Source: an uncultured Pelagibacteraceae bacterium (GTDB taxonomy: Bacteria > Pseudomonadota > Alphaproteobacteria > Pelagibacterales > Pelagibacteraceae). Taken from it: DNA of 64,000 nt. The position numbers and the translations under genes are program-made. Below the pieces are notes generated by a model. It saw only the letters and a list, made by a program, of their open reading frames with translations. It made no database searches and was not told the origin of the DNA. The stretch covers positions 55,966 through 119,965 of the forward strand of contig CACGAM010000004.1 in NCBI GenBank assembly GCA_902571055.1, written 5' to 3'. Of this stretch, positions 8,912-17,357 are shown piece by piece. Position 1 is the stretch's first letter. Every line of letters begins with the position of its first letter.

Positions 8912-9012
8912 TGAAAAAAAAATTTAAGTATATTTTGTATGGATTAATATATGTAATATTAATTTTTTTAATGGCACTATATTTTTATAAAAATGGTATA
9001 AGTTTAATTTAA
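8911..9012 (+). CDS. single-pass membrane microprotein, 33 aa
   Basis: Small ORF missed by the track: MKKKFKYILYGLIYVILIFL... ending YKNGISLI. A basic N-terminus precedes one hydrophobic helix of about 18-20 residues. Its ATG overlaps the thioesterase TAA by one base (TAATG), the arrangement used by genuine coupled genes elsewhere in this window. It ends exactly where the convergent acetoacetyl-CoA synthetase gene ends. Function unknown; it is listed because of the overlap and the clean helix. Confidence 0.45.
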   Translation: MKKKFKYILYGLIYVILIFLMALYFYKNGISLI

Positions 9013-10968
9013 CTAATCTCTAAGCTCTTTAATATTTTCAAAATTTTTTAGTATTTCTGGGTTAGAAATAGCTTCAATATTTTTAATTTTGTTTCCCTCA
9101 ATTATATTTTTTACAGCCAATTCAACAATTTTACCATTTTTAGTTCTAGGTATATCTCCAATTTGGATTAATTTATTTGGGACATGTCTAGGAGAAGCAT
9201 ATTTACGTATGCTTTTTTTTATTTCTATTTTGAGTTTTTCAGATAATTTTATATTTTTTTTTAAGACTAAAAATAAAATAATCCTAATATCATTGTTCCA
9301 GTTTTGACCTATCGCTAATCCTTCTTCTATCTCAGAAAATCTCTCAAGAACAGTGTAAATTTCGGCTGTACCTAATCTTACTCCCCCAGGATTTAAAGTT
9401 GCATCTGATCTCCCATAAATCACAAAACTATTTGATTTAGTTTTTTCTGCAAAATCCCCATGATGCCAAACTCCTGGGTATTTGTTAAAATAAGCATTTT
9501 TAAATTTAGTATCATTTTTATCTTTCCAAAATTTTATTGGCATTGATGGAAATGCATTTTTGCAAACTAATTCACCTTTTTTATTTTTTACCGATTTACC
9601 TTTATCATTGTAAACATCTACATCCATTCCAAGACCGCAGTTTTGAATCTGGCCTTTGACAACAGGTTCATAAATGTTCCCCAAAACAAAACAAGAGACA
9701 ATGTCAGTCCCACCTGAAATTGATGCTAAATGAACATTTGATTTAACTTTTTTATAAATGAATTCAAAACCATTACCTGATAATGGAGAACCTGTTGAGC
9801 AAATAGTTCTTAATTTCTCTAGCTTATATTTTGATTTAATATTTACTTTATCTTTATTGAGTGTATCAATGTATTTAGCACTGACTCCAAATAATGTAAC
9901 TTTTTCCTCATTTGCAATTTTGAATAGTAGGTCTTTTCTTTTATACATTGGAAAGCCATCAAATAATAATAAAGATGCTTTAGACGATAAAGCGCTAACA
10001 AGCCAATTCCACATCATCCATCCGCAGGTGGTGAAATAAAAAACTTTATCTCCAGGTTTTATATCACAATGCAATTGATGCTCTTTCAAATGTTGTAATA
10101 ATACACCACCTGCTCTATGACAAATACATTTTGGTTTTCCTGTAGTGCCACTAGAATATAAAATTGCAAGTTCGTGCTCGAAGTCAAATTTTTTAAATTC
10201 AATTTTCGACGTATTAGTTTTAAGAATATCTTTCCACTTATAGATTTTTATTTTTTTTATTTTTTTTGTATCTAAATTTTTTTTACCAGGATAATTTATC
10301 ACCAAAACTTTTTTTATACTTTTTATATTTTTGATAATTTCTGGGACTCTGCTTAAAACGTTTATTTCTTTACCATTATAGTAATATCTATCTACAACGA
10401 TTAAAATCTTTGGATCAATTTGAGAAAATCTTTCAATCACACCTTGTGTACCAAAATCAGGAGAACAAGATGACCATATTGCTCCTATTGAGGATGTTGC
10501 TAAAAAGGATTCAACAGTACCTATTATATTTGGTAAGTAGGCAGCAACTCTATCTTTTGATTTAATACCATTAGTTTTTAAAAATGAAATGATCTTGCTT
10601 GTATTATTATAAAGACCTTTCCACGTTTTTTTTTCAGTGAAACCATTTTCAGATTTAAATGTAATCGCTAAATCTGCATCTTTTTTTCTAAGCATATTTT
10701 CAGCAAAATTTAATTTAGAGTTAAATAAAAATTTACTTTGATACAAATTTTTGGATAGTTTTATTTTTTCTTTTTTTTCACCATATACTTTAGCAAAATC
10801 CCAAATTGAACTCCAAAAATGTTTAGGTTGTTTTATGCTCCAATCAAGTAAACTTTTATAATTTTTAATTTTTTTTGTTTTGTAATTGATTTTTAGAAAT
10901 TTTTCGTAACGGTAAAGATTAGAGTTTTCTATCTGACTTGTACTGGCTTTCCACAAAATTTTAGTCAT
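9013..10968 (-). CDS. aacS: acetoacetyl-CoA synthetase
   Basis: ANL-superfamily ligase that activates acetoacetate to acetoacetyl-CoA using ATP. The N-terminus (WKASTSQIENSNLYRYEKFL...FWSSIWDFAKVYG) is the acetyl/acetoacetyl-CoA synthetase cap domain. The P-loop YSSGTTGKPK is at 271-280, the adenylate motif is YGRSDATLNPGGVRLG, and the C-terminal catalytic Lys is K613 in RTKNGKIVE. Length 651 matches AacS. The W-rich FTTCGWMMWNW segment is also typical. With the thiolase 750 bp away on the same strand it completes acetoacetate to acetyl-CoA. A role in using ketone-body-like compounds or polyhydroxybutyrate products is inference. Confidence 0.9.
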   Translation of the reverse strand: MTKILWKASTSQIENSNLYRYEKFLKINYKTKKIKNYKSLLDWSIKQPKHFWSSIWDFAKVYGEKKEKIKLSKNLYQSKFLFNSKLNFAENMLRKKDADLAITFKSENGFTEKKTWKGLYNNTSKIISFLKTNGIKSKDRVAAYLPNIIGTVESFLATSSIGAIWSSCSPDFGTQGVIERFSQIDPKILIVVDRYYYNGKEINVLSRVPEIIKNIKSIKKVLVINYPGKKNLDTKKIKKIKIYKWKDILKTNTSKIEFKKFDFEHELAILYSSGTTGKPKCICHRAGGVLLQHLKEHQLHCDIKPGDKVFYFTTCGWMMWNWLVSALSSKASLLLFDGFPMYKRKDLLFKIANEEKVTLFGVSAKYIDTLNKDKVNIKSKYKLEKLRTICSTGSPLSGNGFEFIYKKVKSNVHLASISGGTDIVSCFVLGNIYEPVVKGQIQNCGLGMDVDVYNDKGKSVKNKKGELVCKNAFPSMPIKFWKDKNDTKFKNAYFNKYPGVWHHGDFAEKTKSNSFVIYGRSDATLNPGGVRLGTAEIYTVLERFSEIEEGLAIGQNWNNDIRIILFLVLKKNIKLSEKLKIEIKKSIRKYASPRHVPNKLIQIGDIPRTKNGKIVELAVKNIIEGNKIKNIEAISNPEILKNFENIKELRD

Positions 10969-11132
10969 AATTTCTTATATTGAAATAATTTCAATTATGT
11001 TATTCTTTAATTATAAAAAAAAGAAAAATGAGAACTTTTCATTGAACGATTCGGACTATTTTTAACCTATTTTTGTTCTTTTTAGATAACAATATGTAGT
11101 TATAAAAATAATTGATATACAAATAGTAGATA

Positions 11133-13607
11133 ATGCAAAAAGATAAAATCACCGCTGTTCTTGGCCCTACAAATACTGGAAAAACTTTTATGGCTATCGA
11201 AACAATGCTTGGTTTTGACTCGGGTATGATTGGCTTCCCATTACGATTACTAGCAAGAGAGGTGTACGATAAAATTGTTAACAGAGTAGGCATAAGCAAT
11301 GTTGCTTTAATTACTGGAGAAGAAAAAATAATACCAGCTAATTCAAAATACTTTTTGTGTACAGTAGAGTCGATGCCAATTGATAAACAATTAGATTTTG
11401 TTGGTATCGATGAAATTCAGATGTGCTCAGATCGGGAAAGGGGTCATATTTTTACAGACAGATTATTAAATTTAAGAGGTGAAAAACTAACTATGCTAAT
11501 GGGATCTAACACAATGAAATCACTATTATCAAATTTAAAAGAAGATATAGAATTCATAGGCAAAGATAGGCTTTCGCAACTTACTTATAGTGGCTATAAA
11601 AAAATATCTAGAATAGAGCGAAAAAGTGCAATTATAGCTTTCTCTGCTGAAGAGGTATACGCGATTGCAGAACTTTTAAGGAGACAGAAGGGTGGAGCAG
11701 CTATTGTCATGGGTTCACTAAGTCCTAAAACAAGAAACTCTCAAGTTGAGTTATACCAGAAAGGTGATGTTGATTATTTGGTAGCTACAGATGCAATAGG
11801 AATGGGTATCAATATGGATTTAGATAATATTTATTTTTCTAATCTAAAGAAATTTGATGGAAAAAAACTAAGAAGACTTAATTTATCAGAGATTGGGCAA
11901 ATTTCAGGACGAGCGGGTCGAAATAAAAACGATGGTTCTTTCGGTATAACTGGAGAATGTAAAGAAATTACTTCCGAAGAAGTCGAACTTTTAGAGAATC
12001 ATAAATTTGAGGATGTAAGAAATATATTTTGGAGAAATTCAAATTTAGACTTTAGATCTATAAACAATTTAATAAAAACCTTAGAGGAAAAGCCAGACAA
12101 AGATTGGTTGAGAAGAATAAGTGAATGTGAAGATGAAAAAGTGCTTAAATATTTGATAAAAGATAATGATCTTAACATTGAGGAAAAATCCGAAGAATTA
12201 AAACTTTTGTGGGAATGTTGTCAAATTCCAGATTTTGTTAAAAAAACATATGGACATCATCTTGAGATAGTTAAAAAAGTTTTTCAATTTTTAAAAGGTG
12301 GTAAAGCAAAAATTACTAATCAATATATGAAAGCTCAATTATCAAATCTAGATAAGTTAGAGGGAAATGTAGATTCTATTTCGCATAGAATTGCTAATGT
12401 AAGAACTTGGTCTTATGTCGCGAATAAATCAAATTGGGTCGAAAATCAGGATTACTGGATAGAAAGGACCAAATACTTGGAAGATAAATTATCTGATAGA
12501 CTGCATGAAGAATTAACGAAGAGCTTTATAGACAAAAGAGCAAGTGTTTTAGCAAAAGGTTTAAAGCAAGATATTACTTTTGAAACAAAAATTATTGAAA
12601 ATGAAAAAGTTCTTATAAACGATCAATTCATAGGCACATTAAAGGGATTGAAAATGGATTTAGACCTTAAAATAGGAGCACTAGATGCAGACATTAAATC
12701 GTTAAAGAAAGCTGCAAGACAAAATGTTGCCCCTGAAATATTAAGAAGAATTAATTTAATTTTGAAATGTAATGATTTTGAATTAAACGAGGACTTTAAA
12801 ATTTATTGGAATAAATATCCAATAGCAAGATTATGTCCTGGTAAAAATTATTTGAGTCCTGAAATTGAATTAATTATAGATGACATGATTGAGTTTACAG
12901 ATCAAAAAGACCTTAAAGATTACCTTTTAAAATGGCTATCAGATAAAATTACAATTGAATTAGATTCTTTATTTAAACTTAAGTCCACAAAAGAGAGTAA
13001 CTCACTGGTAAGAGCCTTAAGCTATCAATTATATGAAAATTATGGAGTAGTAAAAAGGGAGAAGGTAGGATCATTAGTAAAAAAACTAACCCAGGAAGAC
13101 AGAAAATCTTTAAGAGATATAGGTGTCAAATTTGGTAGATATCATATTTTTCTTTTTAAATTATTCAAACCCAAACAAGTTTCATTAAGAGTTTTATTGT
13201 GGAAAAATTTTAAACAAATTAATTTATCACTAAAACCTCCAACATTTGGTTTAAATTTTACAGATAATTCAAAATTTGAAAATAAAGATTTTATGTTGCT
13301 GTGTGGCTTTGAGAAATTTGATAGGTTTTTTGTGAGAATTGACATTTTAGAAAGACTGTTTATTCATATTATAAAAAATAATTTAGAAAATAATCAGGAA
13401 GTAAAACTTGTCCCTGAAATGTTAAATTTATTAGGATGCAATAAAGAAAATTTTATAAAATTAATAAAAAATATGAATTATAAGCTATTTGAAAAAAATA
13501 ATGAGACATATTTTAAATATAATCCTAGAAAAATTAATTATACACAAAAAAATAAATTTAATAATGACAACCCATTTAATGTTTTAAACCAGATAAACTT
13601 TGATTAA
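11133..13607 (+). CDS. SUV3-like superfamily 2 RNA helicase
   Basis: ATP-dependent helicase of the alphaproteobacterial family related to mitochondrial SUV3. Motif I is GPTNTGKT (11-18), motif II is DEIQ (93-96), motif III is MGSNTM and motif V is ATDAIGMGINMD (about 218-229). Motif VI is QISGRAGR (256-263). The first 280 residues form the helicase core; the remaining about 540 are SUV3-type helical and accessory regions. In mitochondria SUV3 works with the degradosome, so an RNA-turnover role is likely but not shown. It is the first gene of a tight four-gene operon, and its stop overlaps the next ATG (TAATG). Relatives usually have an S4 RNA-binding gene next; here a TerB-like gene takes that place. 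Confidence 0.88.
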   Translation: MQKDKITAVLGPTNTGKTFMAIETMLGFDSGMIGFPLRLLAREVYDKIVNRVGISNVALITGEEKIIPANSKYFLCTVESMPIDKQLDFVGIDEIQMCSDRERGHIFTDRLLNLRGEKLTMLMGSNTMKSLLSNLKEDIEFIGKDRLSQLTYSGYKKISRIERKSAIIAFSAEEVYAIAELLRRQKGGAAIVMGSLSPKTRNSQVELYQKGDVDYLVATDAIGMGINMDLDNIYFSNLKKFDGKKLRRLNLSEIGQISGRAGRNKNDGSFGITGECKEITSEEVELLENHKFEDVRNIFWRNSNLDFRSINNLIKTLEEKPDKDWLRRISECEDEKVLKYLIKDNDLNIEEKSEELKLLWECCQIPDFVKKTYGHHLEIVKKVFQFLKGGKAKITNQYMKAQLSNLDKLEGNVDSISHRIANVRTWSYVANKSNWVENQDYWIERTKYLEDKLSDRLHEELTKSFIDKRASVLAKGLKQDITFETKIIENEKVLINDQFIGTLKGLKMDLDLKIGALDADIKSLKKAARQNVAPEILRRINLILKCNDFELNEDFKIYWNKYPIARLCPGKNYLSPEIELIIDDMIEFTDQKDLKDYLLKWLSDKITIELDSLFKLKSTKESNSLVRALSYQLYENYGVVKREKVGSLVKKLTQEDRKSLRDIGVKFGRYHIFLFKLFKPKQVSLRVLLWKNFKQINLSLKPPTFGLNFTDNSKFENKDFMLLCGFEKFDRFFVRIDILERLFIHIIKNNLENNQEVKLVPEMLNLLGCNKENFIKLIKNMNYKLFEKNNETYFKYNPRKINYTQKNKFNNDNPFNVLNQINFD

Positions 13608-14032
13608 TGTTTGATTTCCTAAAAGATAAAACTGCTGATAAAAGCAAAAGAGAATTTTCTTTAATAGAGGTGGCTTGTCTATTAATTCACGCTTCTAAAA
13701 TAGATCAAAATTATACAGAAAAAGAGAAGGAAATTGTTAAAAAAACATTATTAAATCTTGATACAAGCCCAAATGAAATCGAAAAGATTATTAAGGAAGC
13801 AGAAAAAATAGAAAGCGATTCAAATCAAATCTTAGATTTTACAAAAAATTTAAAAAATATAGATGAAGAAATGAAATTAATTGTTATTGAGTCTCTATGG
13901 GAAATTATTTACTCAGATAATAAATCCGACATGTATGAGGCAAATTTGATGAGAAGATTAACAGGACTGTTATATCTAGATCCAAAAAAAGTTGGTGAAA
14001 TAAAAGAAAGAGTAAATTTAAAATTTAAATGA
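13607..14032 (+). CDS. TerB-like protein
   Basis: All-alpha 141-residue protein resembling the TerB/COG4103 fold: [20 protein letters not shown] (an acidic helix with the typical A-x-x-D), then [12 protein letters not shown] and [31 protein letters not shown], a duplicated helical pattern. TerB domains are found in stress and membrane-associated contexts and some bind metals; the molecular function is not established. It starts on the helicase stop (TAATG), and its stop overlaps the ferredoxin ATG by four bases, so all are coupled. No signal peptide or membrane segment. Confidence 0.72.
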   Translation: MFDFLKDKTADKSKREFSLIEVACLLIHASKIDQNYTEKEKEIVKKTLLNLDTSPNEIEKIIKEAEKIESDSNQILDFTKNLKNIDEEMKLIVIESLWEIIYSDNKSDMYEANLMRRLTGLLYLDPKKVGEIKERVNLKFK

Positions 14033-14352
14033 CTTATATAGTTAATGATAAATGTATTAAATGTAAATTAATGACTTGTGTCGAAGTTTGTCCAGTTGAT
14101 TGTTTTTATGAAGGAAAAAATATGCTTGTAATTAAACCTGATGAGTGTATAGATTGTGGCGTTTGTGAACCTGAGTGTCCTATAGGTGCGATTGAACCAG
14201 ACACAAATGAAGGAACAGAGAAATGGTTAGAGATTAATAAAAAATATTCAGATGTATGGCCGAATATTAAAGAAAAAAAAGAAAGTCCTTACGGAGATAA
14301 ATTAAAAGATGAAAAAAATAAATTTGAAAAGTATTTTGAAGAAAACATTTAA
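14029..14352 (+). CDS. fdxA: 7Fe-type ferredoxin FdxA
   Basis: Small electron carrier with one [3Fe-4S] and one [4Fe-4S] cluster. Cysteines C9, C12, C17, C21 and C25 lie in the first part ([21 protein letters not shown]) and C40, C43, C46 and C50 in [19 protein letters not shown]. Length 107 matches alphaproteobacterial FdxA. The C-terminal tail (about 55 residues, ending [10 protein letters not shown]) is acidic and helical. Fourth codon-coupled gene set member: ATGA overlap with the TerB-like gene, and 44 bases of overlap with carD. Its redox partner is unknown. Confidence 0.93.
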   Translation: MTYIVNDKCIKCKLMTCVEVCPVDCFYEGKNMLVIKPDECIDCGVCEPECPIGAIEPDTNEGTEKWLEINKKYSDVWPNIKEKKESPYGDKLKDEKNKFEKYFEENI

Positions 14353-15166
14353 AAAAAAAAATAATCAGACTAAATCTGTATCTAAAAAGAAGAAATCTGT
14401 AAAAGCTGAAAAGATAAAAAAAAACCTCAAAATAGTAAAATTAAGAAAAAATAATGAAAAAAAAATAAAAGATGGTAAAAAAATCAAACAAAAGAAAAGT
14501 GAGAATAATGAGCAAAATTTAAGACTTACTAAAAATATTTCAGATCAAAAACCAGAGATAAAAAAGATAAAAAAACAATCTACTGAAAAAAGAGTTTACA
14601 AAATAAAAGACTATGTTGTTTATCCTAAACATGGAGTAGGTCAAATTATTGAGTTCAAGAAAATTAATATCGGTGGTATTGATGTAGAGACTTACGTCTT
14701 AAAATTTGAAAAAGACAAAGCTAGCGGAATGATACCCGTTAATAAACAATTACATTTGAGACCTTTAGCTACAATAAATCAAATTAATAAATGTGTAAGC
14801 ATACTTAAAAGTAAGCCTAAGATTAAGAGGTCTATGTGGAGTAGAAGAGCACAGGAATACGAAGCAAAAATATCGTCGGGTAAAATCTATGAGTTAGCAG
14901 AAGTAGTTAGAGACCTAAATAAAGGTGAAGATCTAATGATAGACCAATCCTATAGCGAAAGACAGCTATTCGAAAAAGCATATGAAAGACTACTTACAGA
15001 ATTTCAGATAGTTTTAGGCACAAATTTAGAGAACACTCAAAAAAAATTGGATAAAGCGTTAAAAAGAAATCTAGATAAAGAAGCTACTAAAGCAGCTTCT
15101 AACGAAGCTAAAGTTACTCCAGACAATACAGTAAGTGAAACTAACGAAGTTTCCGAGAGCGTATAA
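14309..15166 (+). CDS. carD: CarD/CdnL-family RNA polymerase-binding regulator with Lys-rich N-terminal extension
   Basis: Transcription regulator that binds the RNA polymerase beta subunit and stabilises open complexes, typically at rRNA and other core promoters. The CarD_CdnL_TRCF domain starts near residue 97 ([18 protein letters not shown]). The C-terminal DNA-contacting helical domain follows, with [28 protein letters not shown]. The first about 95 residues are almost all Lys, Ile, Asn and Glu, a long disordered basic extension. An in-frame stop at 14303 makes the ATG at 14309 the first available start; a later non-ATG start cannot be excluded. It overlaps fdxA by 44 bases. A terminator hairpin begins at its stop. 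Confidence 0.9.
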   Translation: MKKINLKSILKKTFKKKNNQTKSVSKKKKSVKAEKIKKNLKIVKLRKNNEKKIKDGKKIKQKKSENNEQNLRLTKNISDQKPEIKKIKKQSTEKRVYKIKDYVVYPKHGVGQIIEFKKINIGGIDVETYVLKFEKDKASGMIPVNKQLHLRPLATINQINKCVSILKSKPKIKRSMWSRRAQEYEAKISSGKIYELAEVVRDLNKGEDLMIDQSYSERQLFEKAYERLLTEFQIVLGTNLENTQKKLDKALKRNLDKEATKAASNEAKVTPDNTVSETNEVSESV

Positions 15167-15203
15167 AAAAAAACGCTTCCCACGCAATCGCCATGAGAAG
15201 CGT
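15165..15203 (-). terminator. intrinsic terminator of the 23-aa peptide gene, possibly bidirectional
   Basis: On the minus strand the stem ACGCTTC...GAAGCGT (7 bp, 17-base loop that can pair further inside) is followed at once by eight to nine T residues. That is a canonical Rho-independent terminator for the gene at 15231-15302. Read on the plus strand just after the carD stop, the same stem is followed by ATTTTATT, so it may also end the carD operon. Confidence 0.82.
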
Positions 15204-15230
15204 ATTTTATTAAAGAAAAAGAATACTAAA

Positions 15231-15302
15231 CTATCTTCTTCTTCTTTTCTTAGCTTTTTTAGCTTTCTTTTTCTTTTTAGCTTTTTTTCTTCTTTTAGCC
15301 AT
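15231..15302 (-). CDS. 23-residue Lys/Arg-rich basic peptide
   Basis: Too short for the ORF track. The minus-strand ATG at 15302 opens MAKRRKKAKKKKKAKKAKKR followed by RRR and TAG; apart from the initiator Met, only Lys, Arg and Ala are used. The gene is strongly supported as a unit by a Shine-Dalgarno AAGGGAG six bases before the ATG, an upstream 7-bp hairpin, a TTGACA box and a strong intrinsic terminator after the stop. Such a charge pattern suggests RNA or DNA binding: a ribosome-associated microprotein, an AURKAIP1/COX24-like mini protein, or a histone-H1-tail-like peptide. I do not recognise a specific family. Codons are mixed (AAA, AAG, GCT, AGA), so it is not a simple repeat tract. 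Confidence 0.7.
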   Translation of the reverse strand: MAKRRKKAKKKKKAKKAKKRRRR

Positions 15303-15308
15303 TTTTAG

Positions 15309-15379
15309 CTCCCTTGTTTTACGAATCATTATTGATTCGCGCTTATATAATTTTTATTTTTTTTAATTAGTTATGTCAA
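15309..15379 (-). promoter_or_regulatory. promoter, 5' hairpin and Shine-Dalgarno of the 23-aa peptide gene
   Basis: On the minus strand: a perfect -35 TTGACA (15374-15379), 17 bases, then TAAAAA (15351-15356) as a weak -10. Transcription is expected near 15344. The transcript would begin with GCGCGAATCA-ATAA-TGATTCG, a perfect 7-bp stem with a 4-base loop (15322-15339), followed by AAGGGAG (15309-15315) six bases before the ATG. The hairpin may protect the 5' end or be a dyad operator. An alternative -10 is TATATA at 15343-15350, but its spacing to TTGACA is too long. Confidence 0.55.
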
Positions 15380-15488
15380 TTCTTTAATTAAATTAAAAAA
15401 AACAAAAAAATTTTATTTTTTTTTAAATTTTAATTAATTTAAAAAAAGTTAAGTAAATTGCGATTAATAAACTATTTATTTGGTTTAT
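15380..15488. other. AT-rich gap with no gene recognised
   Basis: The rest of the 322-bp interval between carD and the acyl-CoA ligase gene. It consists of A- and T-runs with no start codon followed by a meaningful reading frame and no clear hairpin with a U-tract. It could carry the 3' end of the ligase transcript or UP-element-like A-tracts for the peptide promoter. Confidence 0.4.
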
Positions 15489-17198
15489 TTATTGATAAAG
15501 TTTTTCAATGGAATTTTTATATTTTTGAATAATTTTAAATCTTTTTAACTTTAAAGTTGGTGTTAACATTCCATTCTCAATTGAAAATTTTTCATTAATT
15601 AAAAAATATTTTTTAATTTTTTCAATTTTCGATAAATTATTATTAATTTTTTCAATTTCGTCTCTAATTTCGACTTTATCTAAATCTTTTTTGTCATTAC
15701 TTAACACTAACAATGCAATTAAATAAGGTTTGTTTTCTCCATACACTATTGCTTGATCAAAAAGATTTGAATTTATAATTTCATTTTCAATCTTTAAGGG
15801 ACTTATGTTGTCACCTCCGGGTGTAATTATAATATCTTTTTTTCTGTCAGTTATTTTAAGATAATTTTTTTCGAAAACTCCAATATCTCCTGTGTATAAC
15901 CATCCGTCTTTCAAAACTTTATTGGTCTCTACGGTATTATTCCAATAACCCAACATAACATTTTCGCCTTTGACTAATATCTCTCCATCTTCAGCTATTT
16001 TAACTTCATTTCCTTTAAATGGAGGTCCTACTGTATCAACTCTTATATCATCTATTGGATTGCAGCTTACCACCGGTGAAGCCTCAGTTAGACCATAACC
16101 TTGCAAAGTAGGCAATCCTATTGCATTAAGAAAATAACCAACTTCTTTGTCCAAGGCACCACCTCCTGAAACAAAAGTTTTAAGAGAACCCCCAAATTGT
16201 GCTTTAATTTTTTTTCTGATTATTTTATCTAGTAGGAAATTTTGAATTTTTTCAAAAATATTTAAAGGTATTTTTCTATTTTTTTTTAAACCTAAACTAA
16301 TTGTTTTGTCAATTAATACTTTTTTAATACCCTTTATTTTTTCGAAATTAGAATTTATCTTTTGAAATAAGTTTTGATAAAATCTTGGCACGGCTGTCAT
16401 AATATCGGGAGAACAATCGTTCATATTCTTTATTAATTTTTCAATACTTTCCGCATAAAACACTTTTGCATTTACACTAACTTGAACAAACTGGACCGTA
16501 TGCTCATAGGAATGAGAAAGAGGTAACCAGGTAAGAAATTTCGGATTATTTTTTTTAATTAGTGGGTTTAAAAGTTCAATTGCTCCCTCGCAGTTATTTA
16601 AAATTCCACCATGACTTAGCATGACGCCTTTTGGATTTCCTTGTGTCCCTGAAGTATAAATTATGCAAGCTACATCTTTTCTATTCAGATTAGATGGAAA
16701 ATTAATGTTATTTTCTTTTGTTTGAATTATTAAATTATTTATATTTACATAATTCTTAGGATCTAAATCTTCTATTTTTTCAAAAGAAAATATCTTTTTT
16801 ATAAAATTTTTTTTTTTTACTATATTTTTTATCTTATTAAATTGTTCATTGTTTGAAACAAATATAACTGTTGGACCACAATCATCAATGATGTACTCAT
16901 AGTCTTTCTCGATATAAGTTGTATAGGCTGGAACAGTAATTGATTGCGAAAGCATGATTGACATATCAGAAATAAACCACTCAGGTCTGTTTTCAGATAT
17001 TAGTAAACATCTATCACCTTTTGTAACAAATTTGCTTAGTTCTGTAGAGAGAATATTAATTGATTTAAATACCTCTGACCAACTATAACTTTTTTTTGGT
17101 TCTTTAAGATTTGTTAACAGAATTTCATTCTTATCTTTTAGTGACGAATATTTTTCAAAGAAAAGCTGATTTAGATTATTAATATTTTTTATGTTCAT
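15489..17198 (-). CDS. long-chain fatty-acid--CoA ligase (AMP-forming, COG1022 type)
   Basis: ANL-superfamily enzyme activating a fatty acid to its CoA thioester. The P-loop YTSGTQGNPKG is at 181-191, followed by FLTWLPLSHSYEHT, which is typical of long-chain (FAA1-like) ligases. GYGLTEASPVVS is the adenylate-binding motif, and GWLYTGDIGVFE and LKITDRKKDIIITPGGDNISP form the hinge region. At 569 aa it is slightly short, since the C-terminal subdomain is compact. It is not clustered with beta-oxidation genes. Exact chain length is unknown; a related carboxylic-acid ligase is possible. Confidence 0.85.
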   Translation of the reverse strand: MNIKNINNLNQLFFEKYSSLKDKNEILLTNLKEPKKSYSWSEVFKSINILSTELSKFVTKGDRCLLISENRPEWFISDMSIMLSQSITVPAYTTYIEKDYEYIIDDCGPTVIFVSNNEQFNKIKNIVKKKNFIKKIFSFEKIEDLDPKNYVNINNLIIQTKENNINFPSNLNRKDVACIIYTSGTQGNPKGVMLSHGGILNNCEGAIELLNPLIKKNNPKFLTWLPLSHSYEHTVQFVQVSVNAKVFYAESIEKLIKNMNDCSPDIMTAVPRFYQNLFQKINSNFEKIKGIKKVLIDKTISLGLKKNRKIPLNIFEKIQNFLLDKIIRKKIKAQFGGSLKTFVSGGGALDKEVGYFLNAIGLPTLQGYGLTEASPVVSCNPIDDIRVDTVGPPFKGNEVKIAEDGEILVKGENVMLGYWNNTVETNKVLKDGWLYTGDIGVFEKNYLKITDRKKDIIITPGGDNISPLKIENEIINSNLFDQAIVYGENKPYLIALLVLSNDKKDLDKVEIRDEIEKINNNLSKIEKIKKYFLINEKFSIENGMLTPTLKLKRFKIIQKYKNSIEKLYQ

Positions 17199-17205
17199 AA
17201 TATTT

Positions 17206-17292
17206 TGGTGGGCAAAGAGAGAATCGAACTCTCACAGTATTGCTACTATTGGATTTTGAGTCCAACGCGTCTACCAATTCCGCCATTCGCCC
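17206..17292 (-). tRNA. tRNA-Leu (anticodon CAA)
   Basis: Minus-strand class II tRNA of 87 nt: acceptor GGGCGAA/TTTGCCC (one G-T pair), anticodon stem TTGGA-CTCAAAA-TCCAA (anticodon CAA), a long variable arm (TAGTAGCAATACTG region), T arm GAGAG-TTCGATT-CTCTC, and an encoded CCA end. The long variable arm and the anticodon both identify leucine. It lies 7 bp upstream of the ligase gene on the same strand. Confidence 0.97.
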
Positions 17293-17357
17293 ATACATTA
17301 ATATATTAATATTTAATTTAAATAGTATAAAAAGAATATTACAAAATAAAAGTAAAT

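Noticed and set aside
11039-11299. 86-aa minus ORF at the helicase start
   Set aside because: It overlaps the helicase start antisense and has no family resemblance; the helicase P-loop lies in this region.
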